NCBI RefSeq assembly: GCF_002847285.1
Contig: NZ_CP025407.1
Location: 3,608,501-3,672,500 of the forward strand
Source: Streptomyces sp. CMB-StM0423
GTDB lineage: Bacteria > Actinomycetota > Actinomycetes > Streptomycetales > Streptomycetaceae
DNA length: 64,000 nt
Reading direction: 5' to 3'
Shown here: in pieces, positions 17,079 through 26,911 of the stretch
Layout of the letters: each line of letters opens with the position of its first letter
Position numbering within the stretch: position 1 is the first letter of the stretch
Position numbers and translations under genes: made by a program
The notes under the pieces: model-generated
What the model was told of the DNA's origin: nothing
What the model saw: the letters and a program-made list of their open reading frames with translations, nothing else
The model's database searches: none

Positions 17079-17807
17079 TCACCGTGCCCATCGCGGGCAG
17101 AACTCCACGTGCAGTTGCTCCCACTCACGGATGTTCCGCGGATCCAGGTCCCAGTCGTAGACGGGCCGGCAGACGTGGTAGTTGCAGGCGCCGGGAATGT
17201 AGAGACGGGTCGCCGCCTCGGGCGGTCCGTACTTCGTGACGGCGAAGATGTCCTTGGCCCCCTCCCGGAAGGCCGCGGCCCCGCCGGTCAGCAACAGCGT
17301 CTCGGCGTAGAGATCCTTGCGGAGGCGGAACTTGTCCGCCTCCTTCGGGTCGTCCGGAAGGACGTAGTCGCCGTCGAGGTCGGGAACGTCCCGCTCCGGC
17401 AGGCGCGCGGTGTGCACCTCCCGGGCGGCGCGGGCCGTGCGGAGCTGCTCCCGTACGCGCTTCCAGCGCGAGGGGCGGAGCGGCGCCGTGCGGGGGGCCA
17501 GCACCAGGTCGAGCGGCCGCGCGCCGTCCTCGCCGATACCGGGTACGGCCCGGGTGGTCCGCATCGGCAGATAGACCAGCGAACGCGGCGACCGCGCCGC
17601 AAGCAGCCACAGGGTGCCGATGCGCCTGCCGTCCGTCCGGTCCACGTACATCTCGTAAAAATTGCCGTGAGTCTTGTACAGCGCCCCGTTCTTCAGCGGT
17701 CTGGCCGGCCGGATCACGCGGTATTCCGTACCCGCCAGCCGCACCTTCTGCACGACGATCTTCACCCTCAGACCATCCCGGGTCAGAGGAGCCCGTGACG
17801 CCACCAT
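17079..17807 (-). CDS. Uncharacterised protein between two paralogues
   Basis: 242 residues from ATG 17807 with GGGAGGGGG upstream. Basic, no signal peptide or membrane helix. Notable stretches are GNFYEMYVDRTDGRRIGTLW near residue 48 and a C-terminal part with three Cys (IPGACNYHVCRPVYDW and VEFCPRW). I do not recognise it. It starts 27 bp after the paralogue encoded at 17835-18560 and is probably cotranscribed with it. Confidence 0.7.
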   Translation of the reverse strand: MVASRAPLTRDGLRVKIVVQKVRLAGTEYRVIRPARPLKNGALYKTHGNFYEMYVDRTDGRRIGTLWLLAARSPRSLVYLPMRTTRAVPGIGEDGARPLDLVLAPRTAPLRPSRWKRVREQLRTARAAREVHTARLPERDVPDLDGDYVLPDDPKEADKFRLRKDLYAETLLLTGGAAAFREGAKDIFAVTKYGPPEAATRLYIPGACNYHVCRPVYDWDLDPRNIREWEQLHVEFCPRWAR

Positions 17808-17834
17808 GTCGCCCCCTCCCGCCTGTCGCCCCGG

Positions 17835-18560
17835 TCAGCACACATCGCCGGTCATGGTCGTGTCCCAGCGCATCCCGGCCGCCATGTGCTCCAGATAGCC
17901 CGCGTCGCTGACCGTCACCACGATCTCCGCGTACGGGAGTTCGGCAAGGGTGTGGTCCCCGAACAGATCCCACACGTCGTAGTCGTCCAGGTCGGCGGGG
18001 CCGTCCGGCTTCGCGGGGTCCCAGGGCTCGTCCGGGTCCCGTACCGCCGCCACCTCGCTCAGCAGCGGAACGTTCCGGTACGGGCTGATGTCGTACGAGG
18101 TCACGATGGCGGCGGCGCGCTGGTCGAACTCCTCGGCGTCACCGTAGGTGAACACCGAATAGCCGGGGCGGCTGCCCCCGCTCAGCTTGTACACCTCTTC
18201 CGCTTTGCGCCTGGGTTCGAGGACGGTCCTGCCGTCGTCCGCGAGCAGGTACCCGTCCTCGGTGACCCGTATCTCCTTGCCGAGGATGAGTTCGAAGAGA
18301 TCCGGGAACTCGTCCTTCAGCCGCATGCCCGCGGTGATGTCCTTGCCCTGCTCCGCGGTGTAGGGGGACCGCTCGCCGTCCTCGTCGTCTTCGTCCCGCA
18401 GATACCCGTGGTCCAGCATCCACCAGGCGTCGGCCAGGAGTGACAGCGGGAAGACGCTCTCCTTCGGGACATGGGGCACGTCGGGGTTGACGATGTGCAC
18501 CCTCCCGCGGAGCGTGCGGCCTTCGACGGCGTCGACGGACACGGTGAAGATCGTGGTCAC
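17835..18560 (-). CDS. Uncharacterised protein, paralogue of the gene at 16359-16952
   Basis: 241 residues from GTG 18560, GAAGGGG upstream. Shares with its paralogue the MTxIFxV start, DAW, EFPDLFELILG, EDGYLLADDG, RKAEEVYK, and VSDAGYLEHMA near the end. Its central part has an extra acidic insert (RDEDDEDGE) and a longer Asp-rich segment before the C-terminus. It is the first gene of the three-gene group. No known domain recognised. Confidence 0.7.
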   Translation of the reverse strand: MTTIFTVSVDAVEGRTLRGRVHIVNPDVPHVPKESVFPLSLLADAWWMLDHGYLRDEDDEDGERSPYTAEQGKDITAGMRLKDEFPDLFELILGKEIRVTEDGYLLADDGRTVLEPRRKAEEVYKLSGGSRPGYSVFTYGDAEEFDQRAAAIVTSYDISPYRNVPLLSEVAAVRDPDEPWDPAKPDGPADLDDYDVWDLFGDHTLAELPYAEIVVTVSDAGYLEHMAAGMRWDTTMTGDVC

Positions 18561-18685
18561 GTGGGGGGCGCCCCTTCAGACGGAAAACGGTGGTCACATT
18601 TGACCACCGGCCGGCGGGACGCGGCTCCGCGAATGCGGCTTGCCCCGGTTCGTCGTCCCGGTGGGCCGCGCCGGTGCGCACCGCG

Positions 18686-18886
18686 TCAGTAGTAGCCCTT
18701 GGTGCCGTCGATGAGTTCGCGGACGATGTCCGCGTGGCCCGCGTGCCGTCCGGTCTCCTCGATGAGATGGATGAGGATCCAGCGGAGGTTGGCGTGGTTC
18801 CGGGGGAAGTCGGGGTGGCGGGCGACGTCGTCCAGGGAGGCGGCGGCGATGATCTCGTCGCTGCGGGTGCACTGGGCCTCGTAGTC
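18686..18886 (-). pseudogene. C-terminal remnant of a DUF664/DinB-like protein
   Basis: Reading the minus strand up from a TGA at 18686 gives about 66 residues including LRWILIHLIEETGRHAGHAD and IVRELIDGTKGYY, the C-terminal hallmark of DUF664 (DinB-like, about 165 residues when complete). No start codon precedes it in frame, and the same frame runs into the TAG that ends the methyltransferase gene at 18989. The N-terminal 100 residues are therefore missing. It looks like a deletion remnant. Confidence 0.6.
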
Positions 18887-18988
18887 CGCGAGGACCGGCG
18901 AGTCACGGGGTGTCGCCGGGTTTTCCGCGGGGCGCGGGCGGGCCGGCTCCGCGGGGACGGCCGGGACCGGCGCCCGCGCCCCTCCGTC

Positions 18989-19666
18989 CTACGCCTCCGG
19001 CTTCTTCGCCATGACCACCACACCCGGCCCGGTCTGCCCGTCACCCGGCAGCCGCAGCTCCGCGACCGGCCGCAGCCCCGCCCCCTCGATCACGGCCACG
19101 AACTCCTCCGGCCGCCACCTGTGCGTCGTCCAGCGCACGCCCTCCCTGCCGTACGCCTCCGTCCGGACCAGATCCCCCTCCCCCACATGCGTCCCGGTGA
19201 GGAAGTGCCCGCCAGGCTTCAGCGCCCGCGCGAACAGACCGAGCACCTGCGGCAGGACCTCCCGCGGGAGGTTGAACAGCGACCACCACCCGAGCACTCC
19301 GCCCAGCGACCCGTCGGCGAGTTCGAGGTCGGTCGCCGAGGAGACGCTGAAGCGGCACTGCGGGTGCAGCCGGCGGGCGTTCTCGATCATTCCGGGCGAG
19401 AGATCCACGCCGGAGGCGTCCAGGCCGCGTTCGGCAAGGTACGCGGTCACCTGGCCCGGTCCGCAGCCGACGTCGAGCACGGGGCCGGAGTCGCCCACGG
19501 TGTCGGCGAACACGTCGACCGCGGCCTTGAGCCAGGGGTACCTGCGGATGTCGGCCATGCCGGTCGTCTGCATCAAGTGGACGTAGTCGTCGGCCACTTG
19601 GTCATAGGACGTGCGGACGGCGTCGAGGTCTGCCGGACGGTCGATACGGGGGGTGTCAGCGCGCAT
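18989..19666 (-). CDS. Class I SAM-dependent methyltransferase
   Basis: 225 residues. Motif I is VLDVGCGPGQVTAYL (residues about 63-77), followed by GVDLSPGMIENAR and the DLELADGSLGGVLGWWSL and LKPGGHFL motifs of the Methyltransf_11/25 fold. Substrate unknown; proteins of this type act on small molecules. It is co-directional with a second methyltransferase 45 bp upstream, and the pair sits divergent from a P450, so tailoring of a metabolite is possible but unproven. Confidence 0.85.
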   Translation of the reverse strand: MRADTPRIDRPADLDAVRTSYDQVADDYVHLMQTTGMADIRRYPWLKAAVDVFADTVGDSGPVLDVGCGPGQVTAYLAERGLDASGVDLSPGMIENARRLHPQCRFSVSSATDLELADGSLGGVLGWWSLFNLPREVLPQVLGLFARALKPGGHFLTGTHVGEGDLVRTEAYGREGVRWTTHRWRPEEFVAVIEGAGLRPVAELRLPGDGQTGPGVVVMAKKPEA

Positions 19667-19711
19667 CCCGCCAACGTAGAGCAGGGGTCTGACAGCGGCG
19701 CGGGGCGCCCG

Positions 19712-20506
19712 TCAGTCCTTGCGGCCCACGCCCGCGTAGATGCCGACCTCCCGGAACCGCTCGGGCGGCGGCATGTCCGGGCGCCAGAACGGGACCTGCA
19801 CCAGGCCGGGTTCGACCAGGGCGAAGCCGTCGAAGAACGGCTCGATCTCCGCGTGAGGGCGCAGATTGAGGCCCGCGGTGGCCTTGTTGTAGACGGCCTG
19901 CGCGTCGGTGCGGTCGGCGAAGTCGCCGGTGGCGTGCGAGAGCACCAGGAAGCTGCCGGACGGCAGCGCGTCGCGCAGGGTGGCGACGACCTCCCGGGGC
20001 CGGTCCTCGTCGGTGAGGAAGTGGAGCACGGCCACCAGGAACACCGCGACCGGCTCGTCGAAGTCGATGACCCGGCGGACATCGGGGTGGTCCAGGAGGG
20101 ACCGCACGTCGCGGACGTCGGCCTGCACGATGCTCGTCGCGCCGGCCTTGCTGAGCAGCGCGTCGGCGTGGGCGCGGACGATGGGGTCGTTGTCGACGTA
20201 CACCACGCGCGTGTCCGGCGCGGTCTCCTGGGCGGTCTCGTGCACGTTCGGGGCGGTGGGCAGGCCCGTGCCGATGTCGAGGATCTGGCGGATGCCGTCG
20301 GCGACGACGTGGCGGACGGCGCGCTGGAGGAACGCCCGGTTGGCGCGCAGCCCGATCCGCGCCTCGGGGGCGGCGGCGACGAGTTGTTCGCCGGCCTGGC
20401 GGTCGACCTCGTAGTTGTCCTTGCCGCCCAGCAGGTAGTCGTAGATCCGCGCGGGATGCGGCCTGCTGACGTCGATCTCCTCGAAACGGAAGCCCTCCGT
20501 TGTCAC
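19712..20506 (-). CDS. DUF574-type SAM-dependent methyltransferase
   Basis: 264 residues, GTG start after GAGGAG. The whole protein matches the actinobacterial DUF574/Methyltransf_19 family: EIDVSRPHPARIYDYLLGGKDN at the N-terminus, QILDIGTGLPTAPNVHE as SAM motif I, VVYVDNDPIVRAHA, then AVLHFLTDED. These are abundant in Streptomyces and uncharacterised in substrate. Divergent from the P450 gene. Confidence 0.9.
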   Translation of the reverse strand: MTTEGFRFEEIDVSRPHPARIYDYLLGGKDNYEVDRQAGEQLVAAAPEARIGLRANRAFLQRAVRHVVADGIRQILDIGTGLPTAPNVHETAQETAPDTRVVYVDNDPIVRAHADALLSKAGATSIVQADVRDVRSLLDHPDVRRVIDFDEPVAVFLVAVLHFLTDEDRPREVVATLRDALPSGSFLVLSHATGDFADRTDAQAVYNKATAGLNLRPHAEIEPFFDGFALVEPGLVQVPFWRPDMPPPERFREVGIYAGVGRKD

Positions 20507-20619
20507 ACTGCGCTCCTCTCGACGTCCGCCACATTAGTACGGCAATACGGCCCCGGTTCGGCCTCCTGCCCCGTCATCGCGTACGTGGAACCATGTGCCC
20601 ACCGACGAGAGGGAGTGCC

Positions 20620-21972
20620 ATGCCGGACTACGGCATCGACCGGATCCCCGGCCCGGCCGCCGCGAGCGAGAGCGAGGGCGTCAAGGCGATCGCGGCGGCG
20701 GGCGGGCTGCACACGTACCAACTGAAGCTGCACGCCGAGTACGGCCCGCTCGTGCGGTTCCCCTTACCGGGCGCCGACATGGCGGTATCGGTGGCCGACC
20801 CGGTACTGCTGGAGGCCACGGCGGAGATCGACAAGCGGCCGGAGAAGCTCTTCGCGTTCCTGGAGCCCCTCCAGGAATCGGGCAACCTGCAGACGCTCCC
20901 GGCCGCCGAACACGGGCCCTGGCGGCGCGTGATGCTGGAGGTACTGGCCGGACGGCCCGCGCACGAGGCGCACTTCGCGCAGTTCGCGGCGCTGACGACG
21001 GCGATGGCCGACCGGTGGGCGGAGCGGGCGGGGCACGGTCCCGTAGAGCTGCAGAAGGACCTCAGCAGGCTGTCGCTGCAGATGGTCTGCGAGTTCGCGC
21101 TGGGCAGCGGCCTGGCGTCGGAGGAGTCCGCGGGGCGGGTCGTCTCGGCGTTCGAGGACCTGCTCACCGACTACCTGGCGCGGCTCTACCAGGCGGACGT
21201 GGCAGGCCCCGCGGAGGAGCGCCGCGCCCGCTCGGACCGGGCCCTGGCCTATCTGCGTACGACCGTCGACCAGGTGCTCGCGGCCCACGGCGAGCGCGGC
21301 CCCGCCGCGGAGACCGATCACAGCGACATGATCGCGGCCCTGATCGCGGCGGGCGAGTCGCCGGCACGGATACGCGACACGGTGCTGATGACGATGATGG
21401 CCGCCCAGCACACCACCGGCGTCGCCATCTCCTGGGCGCTCTACCTGCTCTCCCGCCACCCCGAGGCGGCAGCCCGCACCGCCGCCGAACTGGACCGGGT
21501 CCTGGGCGCCCGCCCCACGCCCGCCTACGCCGACCTCAAGCGCCTCACCTACCTGGACACGGTCCTCCGCGAGTCGATGCGCCTGTACCCACCCGGCCCG
21601 TACGGCGCCCGCGAAACCACCGCCGAACTCCGCATCGGCGACTACACCCTGCCCGCGGGCACGACGATCTTCTACCCGTTCTGGGCCGTCCACATGAACC
21701 CGGCACACTGGCCGGCCCCCCACCGCTTCGACCCGGACCGCTTCACCCCGGAAGCCTCCGCGGCCCGCCACCGGCTCGCGTACATCCCGTTCGGCATCGG
21801 CCCACGAAGCTGCGAGGGCGCGGCACTGGCACTGGTCGAGGCGAAACTGGTCCTGGCGGTCCTGCTGAAGCGGTTCCACCTCACGCTGACACCGGACCAG
21901 ACGGTGACGCCGGTGGAACGCTTCGTCCTCTGGGCAGCGGAAGACATCCACATGAACCTCACCCCCCGCTGA
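20620..21972 (+). CDS. Cytochrome P450
   Basis: 450 residues from ATG 20620, with GAGAGGGAG upstream. The I-helix segment is MMAAQHTTGVAISWAL, the ExxR pair begins at Glu318, and the heme ligand is Cys398 within FGIGPRSCEGAAL. No membrane anchor, as expected for a soluble bacterial P450, so separate ferredoxin and reductase partners are needed and none is adjacent. Codon 49 (20764-20766) is TTA, so translation would depend on the bldA tRNA. The sequence resembles class I/fatty-acid-like P450s (PFWAVHMNPAHWPAPHRFDPDRF) rather than a recognised pathway enzyme. Confidence 0.92.
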   Translation: MPDYGIDRIPGPAAASESEGVKAIAAAGGLHTYQLKLHAEYGPLVRFPLPGADMAVSVADPVLLEATAEIDKRPEKLFAFLEPLQESGNLQTLPAAEHGPWRRVMLEVLAGRPAHEAHFAQFAALTTAMADRWAERAGHGPVELQKDLSRLSLQMVCEFALGSGLASEESAGRVVSAFEDLLTDYLARLYQADVAGPAEERRARSDRALAYLRTTVDQVLAAHGERGPAAETDHSDMIAALIAAGESPARIRDTVLMTMMAAQHTTGVAISWALYLLSRHPEAAARTAAELDRVLGARPTPAYADLKRLTYLDTVLRESMRLYPPGPYGARETTAELRIGDYTLPAGTTIFYPFWAVHMNPAHWPAPHRFDPDRFTPEASAARHRLAYIPFGIGPRSCEGAALALVEAKLVLAVLLKRFHLTLTPDQTVTPVERFVLWAAEDIHMNLTPR

Positions 21973-22021
21973 CCGCAGCGCACGGTGCATGTTCTCCGAG
22001 GGCCCTGGGGTTCATCGGCGT

Positions 22022-22219
22022 TCAGTGGGGGTGCCTGCGAATGAGAACGTTGCCGTCGCTGACGGCCGACAGGTCCCCCACCGCGCGGGCCGCTGCGCGC
22101 GCGGCGGCCAACTCGGCGCACCGGACGCAGCCGGGGACCGGGGTGGCGTCTGGGATGGGCCATATACCCGGCAGGTAGACCGGGTCGCTCATAGAGATGC
22201 GGTCCCCGGGAGCGGACAT
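22022..22219 (-). CDS. Small Cys-containing actinobacterial protein
   Basis: 65 residues from ATG 22219, two bases after the TGA of the preceding small gene, so likely translationally coupled. Contains VPGCVRCAELAAAR followed by a charged C-terminus (NVLIRRHPH). Similar short proteins occur in Streptomyces near TPR-type regulators. Function unknown. Confidence 0.55.
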   Translation of the reverse strand: MSAPGDRISMSDPVYLPGIWPIPDATPVPGCVRCAELAAARAAARAVGDLSAVSDGNVLIRRHPH

Positions 22220-22221
22220 GG

Positions 22222-22404
22222 TCACCGCCCCCCACGGCAGCGGCGGCAGCGGCACGGCGGCATGGTGATGCTGAGCAGGGGAGGCTCGCAGTCGCGTGCG
22301 TAGAAGCGCTTTTCAGGCTCCCATGTCCTTCCGCTGTCGTGGGACACACGCAGCGTCATCAGAGGGCGTTCAGGCGCCGACGGCGCCTTGTGCTTGACGG
22401 TCAT
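22222..22404 (-). CDS. Small protein with C-terminal CRCRRC cluster
   Basis: 60 residues from ATG 22404. Contains LRVSHDSGRTW, then FYARDCEPPLL and a C-terminal PPCRCRRCRGG that could bind a metal. First gene of a two-gene unit divergent from the TPR regulator. Recurrent in streptomycetes, function unknown. Confidence 0.55.
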   Translation of the reverse strand: MTVKHKAPSAPERPLMTLRVSHDSGRTWEPEKRFYARDCEPPLLSITMPPCRCRRCRGGR

Positions 22405-22544
22405 GGGCCCAGGTAATCGCCGCATGCGGCTGCGCGGTGGACACAGGGGCGGACCCCGGGCCGGACTTTCGCGTTCGTACCGGACGTTCACCGGGAACGT
22501 CCGCTACTACGGTGTGGTGCCAGCAGCACGGCCAGGGGCGCTAT

Positions 22545-23810
22545 ATGACTGAGCAGACGGACTTTCAACAGGCGTGTGCGGAACGGGGCTGGGCGACGCC
22601 CGGCCGCTTCTTACGGGTGTTCGCGGAGACCGCGGCTCTGATCGGGGAGCCGGTGACGATCACAGACCGGCAACTGCGCCGGTGGCGGGAGCCCCACCCT
22701 CCGCGCCCACGATCCCGTGCCTGGCGAGTGCTCCACGCGATGTTCGGCATCAGCCCTCTCGCGCTGGGCTTCCCCGGTCCGGCGCCGACCGACGCGGCGG
22801 ACACCACAGCCGGGGAGCACAGCCGTGCGGCGGGTGTCGCCCGCCGCGGCTTCGTCGCCGACACCCTCGGCGCTGCGGCCGGCCTTGCGCTCGTCACGTC
22901 CACTCCGGACGCCGTAGGCACCGCTCACGTGGAAGAGCTACGCGAAGGTCTGCGGTCGCTGTACGCCCTCGATGACGCCTACGGCGGCGAGGACGTACGT
23001 TCGCTAGCGGCCCGGCACCTTCGCCGCATCCGCCGCGTGATCAACACCGGCAGCTATCCAGTGAGCATCGGCCGCCAACTCGAACTGCTCGCCGGTGAAA
23101 CCGCCGAGCAATGCGCGTGGCTCTACTACGACGCCGACGATCAGACGTCGGCCCGTCGCTACTGGGGCGAGGCGCTGACCACCGCCACCATGCTCCGGGA
23201 CGCGTCGCTGGAGGTGCTGGTGCTGGCGTCCCTGTCCATGCAGGCCACTTACGAGGAACGTCCGCGGGACGGCTACAACCTCGCCCGCGCGGCGCGGCAG
23301 CGCGCCGAGGGCATGGCATCGCCGGTGCTGTTGTCCCTCATCGCTGCGAGAGAAGCCCGCGCGCTGGCGGTGATGCGCGAGGGCCGGGCCGCCCGGCAAG
23401 GGCTCTCGCAGGCAATGCGCATGGTCGAACGCGCCGACCGGGGCCGGCCTCCGCCGGAGTGGGCAGCCTTCCATGGCCCGGCCGAGCTGGAGTACGCACA
23501 CGGCCTCATGTACGCCGACGAGGACCGGCACACGGCCGCGGTGCCGTTCCTGCGCGCCGCCCTGGCCCACCAGGACCGCGCGTACGGCCGCAACCGGGCC
23601 CTGTACCGACTCACGCTCGCCCGCGGCCTCATCAAAGCCCGCGAGGTCGACGAAGGTGCCGCGGAGGCGATGGGTGCGCTTGAGCAACTGGCAGAGGTCG
23701 AATCTCAGCGGGTGAACCGCCGCGTCGTGGAAGTGCGGAACCTCCTCGATGCGGCTTATACCACCGTCGCCCGCGAGACATCCGAGGCGCTGGCCGCATA
23801 TGTCCGGTGA
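22545..23810 (+). CDS. HTH/TPR-type regulator
   Basis: 421 residues from ATG 22545 with AGGGGC upstream. The N-terminal 75 residues include a putative DNA-binding segment (ITDRQLRRWREP). A hydrophobic stretch near residues 105-130 (RRGFVADTLGAAAGLALVTS) looks like a Tat-style motif but sits internally. The rest is helical TPR-like repeats (ETAEQCAWLYYDADD, ALTTATMLRDASLEVLVLASLSMQ, FHGPAELEYAHGLMYADE). This is the architecture of the many Streptomyces regulators of unknown target. Codon 23 (22611-22613) is TTA. Stop is 10 bp before the GNAT gene, so the two are probably cotranscribed. Confidence 0.75.
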   Translation: MTEQTDFQQACAERGWATPGRFLRVFAETAALIGEPVTITDRQLRRWREPHPPRPRSRAWRVLHAMFGISPLALGFPGPAPTDAADTTAGEHSRAAGVARRGFVADTLGAAAGLALVTSTPDAVGTAHVEELREGLRSLYALDDAYGGEDVRSLAARHLRRIRRVINTGSYPVSIGRQLELLAGETAEQCAWLYYDADDQTSARRYWGEALTTATMLRDASLEVLVLASLSMQATYEERPRDGYNLARAARQRAEGMASPVLLSLIAAREARALAVMREGRAARQGLSQAMRMVERADRGRPPPEWAAFHGPAELEYAHGLMYADEDRHTAAVPFLRAALAHQDRAYGRNRALYRLTLARGLIKAREVDEGAAEAMGALEQLAEVESQRVNRRVVEVRNLLDAAYTTVARETSEALAAYVR

Positions 23811-23820
23811 GGAGGGCCGT

Positions 23821-24378
23821 ATGGCTGAGGTGACGGTGCAGTGCTACGACGGGGCCGCGGCCGCGGAGAAGCTTGAGACGTTCCTGCCCGCGTACCGGGA
23901 GGTCTACGCCGAGCCGCCGTACTGCGAGGGCCCGGAGGACGTCGCCGGCTTCGCCGAGTTGTTCGCCATCCAGTCCGGGCGGCCCGGCTTCCGTGTGGCG
24001 CTGGCCGTCGACGGCCGCGAGGAGGTCGTCGGCTTCGCCTACGGCTTCCGCCTGCCGCCGGACACCGGTTGGTGGCGCAACCTCCTCCGGCCCCCGCCGG
24101 CCGAATTCACCGCCGAGGACGGGCAGCGCACCTTCGCCGTGATCGAGCTGGCCGTGCGCAAGCCCTGGCGGCGGCAGGGAGTTGCACGCCGGCTGCACGC
24201 CGCGCTCCTCGACGGCCTGGCGGTGGAGAGGGTGACGCTCACGGTGCGGCCGGAGCCCGAGGCGGCGCCGGCGCAAGCCGCGTACGGGTCGTGGGGGTAC
24301 CGGAAGCTCGGCAAGTCACAGCCAGCAACCACCGCCCCGGTGTACGAAGCGATGGTTCTGCAACTGCGCCCCTCTTGA
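23821..24378 (+). CDS. GNAT-family N-acetyltransferase
   Basis: 185 residues from ATG 23821 (GGAGGG upstream). The acetyl-CoA loop is KPWRRQGVARRLHAALL (R-x-x-G-x-A) near residue 120, with preceding strand FAVIELAV and C-terminal AAYGSWGYRKLGKS. Substrate unknown. It lies 10 bp behind the TPR regulator. Confidence 0.85.
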   Translation: MAEVTVQCYDGAAAAEKLETFLPAYREVYAEPPYCEGPEDVAGFAELFAIQSGRPGFRVALAVDGREEVVGFAYGFRLPPDTGWWRNLLRPPPAEFTAEDGQRTFAVIELAVRKPWRRQGVARRLHAALLDGLAVERVTLTVRPEPEAAPAQAAYGSWGYRKLGKSQPATTAPVYEAMVLQLRPS

Positions 24379-24443
24379 GGTGGGCACGAACTGCGCACCA
24401 CTGCGCAGTCCTGTTCCCGTGGGGCCCCCAAAATCTGGACACG

Positions 24444-24483
24444 ACCAGGCCCCGACCGCATGCCTGCTGGTCAGGGCCTTGGT
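24444..24483 (-). terminator. Stem-loop downstream of tRNA-Glu
   Basis: An inverted repeat with one bulge (ACCAGGCCCCGACC against GGTCAGGGCCTTGGT) lies just beyond the tRNA 3' end, followed on the minus strand by ATTTT. Confidence 0.55.
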
Positions 24484-24490
24484 GTGTGGG

Positions 24491-24563
24491 TGCCCCCAAC
24501 GGGATTCGAACCCGTGCTACCGCCTTGAAAGGGCGGCGTCCTGGGCCACTAGACGATGAGGGC
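24491..24563 (-). tRNA. tRNA-Glu (UUC)
   Basis: 73 nt. The acceptor GCCCTCA pairs with TGGGGGC, the anticodon stem CCGCC/GGCGG encloses loop CTTTCAA (anticodon TTC), and the T-arm is CGGGTTCGAATCCCG. CCA is not encoded. Confidence 0.95.
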
Positions 24564-24713
24564 CGACGGCCCGCCGGGGCGCTGGCTGAGCCGCGCTCGG
24601 GGGCTCCAGCAGGATATGGGATGGCGGGGGAGATCGCCAAAACGATTCCTGCCCGGCCCTCGCGCGCATCCGGCGGGCCGTGGGACTGAGGGGCCCGGGG
24701 AACCCGGGAGGGG

Positions 24714-26120
<1,407 letters not shown>

Positions 26121-26238
26121 CGGAAAAGCTCCATCGCTTCTCGGGTACGGGGACGGGGGTGAGGAGGGACGGGTCGGTCGAGCGGGTCGGGTGGGTTGAG
26201 CGAGTCGAGCGGGCTGTGGGTCAGGAGGAACGGGGGCG

Positions 26239-26817
26239 TTACCTGTGCGGTGGGGGCTGCGGCAGGGCCAGGCGGCGTAGCGCCTCCTCCGCCACCTCCT
26301 CCGGCGTCCCCCCGATCTCCACCGCCACCCCGTCCTCGTCCGCCGTCAGCGGCTCCAGGTCCGCCAACTGCGAATCCAGCAGCGCCGGCGGCATGAAGTG
26401 GCCAGACCTGCCGCCCAGTCGGCGGGCAAGCGTGTCGTGGTCGCCGTGCAGGTGGACGAAGCGGACGCGGGGGCCGGCCTCGCGGAGGATGTCGCGGTAG
26501 GCGCGCTTGAGGGCGGAGCAGGTGACGATCGCGTTCTCGCCGGCGTCCGCCCACCCCGCCAGCCACGCGGCGATCGCCCGCAGCCACGGCTCGCGGTCGG
26601 CGTCGGTGAGGGGGGTGCCGGCGCGCATCTTCTCGATGTTCGTACGGGGGTGGAAGTCGTCGGCCTCCGCGAGCGCCCAGCCGAGCCGGTCGGCGAGGAG
26701 CCGGGCGACGGTGCTCTTGCCGGCGCCGGAGACGCCCATGACCACGAGCCCGGTGTGGGTGCCCGGGGTGCCCGGAGTGGTCGGGTCGGTCGGCCCGTGC
26801 GCGGAAGGCAGGGACAT
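26239..26817 (-). CDS. gntK: Gluconokinase
   Basis: 192 residues from ATG 26817, with GGGAGG five bases upstream. The P-loop is VMGVSGAGKSTVARLLA (about residues 26-42). ADDFHPRTNIEKMRAGTPLTDADR and CSALKRAYRDILR are the typical gluconokinase motifs, as is HGDHDTLARRLGGRSGHFMPPALLDSQ. It phosphorylates gluconate to 6-phosphogluconate for the pentose phosphate pathway. First gene of the gntK-gntP unit, divergent from its likely repressor. Confidence 0.95.
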   Translation of the reverse strand: MSLPSAHGPTDPTTPGTPGTHTGLVVMGVSGAGKSTVARLLADRLGWALAEADDFHPRTNIEKMRAGTPLTDADREPWLRAIAAWLAGWADAGENAIVTCSALKRAYRDILREAGPRVRFVHLHGDHDTLARRLGGRSGHFMPPALLDSQLADLEPLTADEDGVAVEIGGTPEEVAEEALRRLALPQPPPHR

Positions 26818-26833
26818 CAAGACCTCCCTGGAA

Positions 26834-26865
26834 TGGTGTTACCAATCGCCGGGAAAGGTAGCACC
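26834..26865. promoter_or_regulatory. Two GGT-N3-ACC boxes, likely GntR (FadR-type) operator
   Basis: TGGTGTTACCA at 26834-26844 and GGTAGCACC at 26857-26865 both fit the FadR-subfamily pattern TNGTNNNACNA. Their centres are 22 bp apart, two helical turns. They lie between divergent gntK and gntR. Confidence 0.7.
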
Positions 26866-26911
26866 AACGTGCGAGAACGGGGAAGGGCCCTGCCCGGGAT
26901 ACTCTTCAGCG

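Noticed and set aside
18590..20725. 711-codon plus-strand ORF spanning two methyltransferase genes
   Set aside because: Exactly antisense to genes with clear SAM motifs on the minus strand; long antisense frames are an effect of very high GC.
12903..21972. Calling the whole 13-22 kb stretch one terpenoid biosynthetic cluster
   Set aside because: No terpene cyclase, polyketide synthase or pathway regulator is present, and three unknown genes plus a pseudogene interrupt it; only the prenyltransferase/IspH-fusion pair is supported as a unit.
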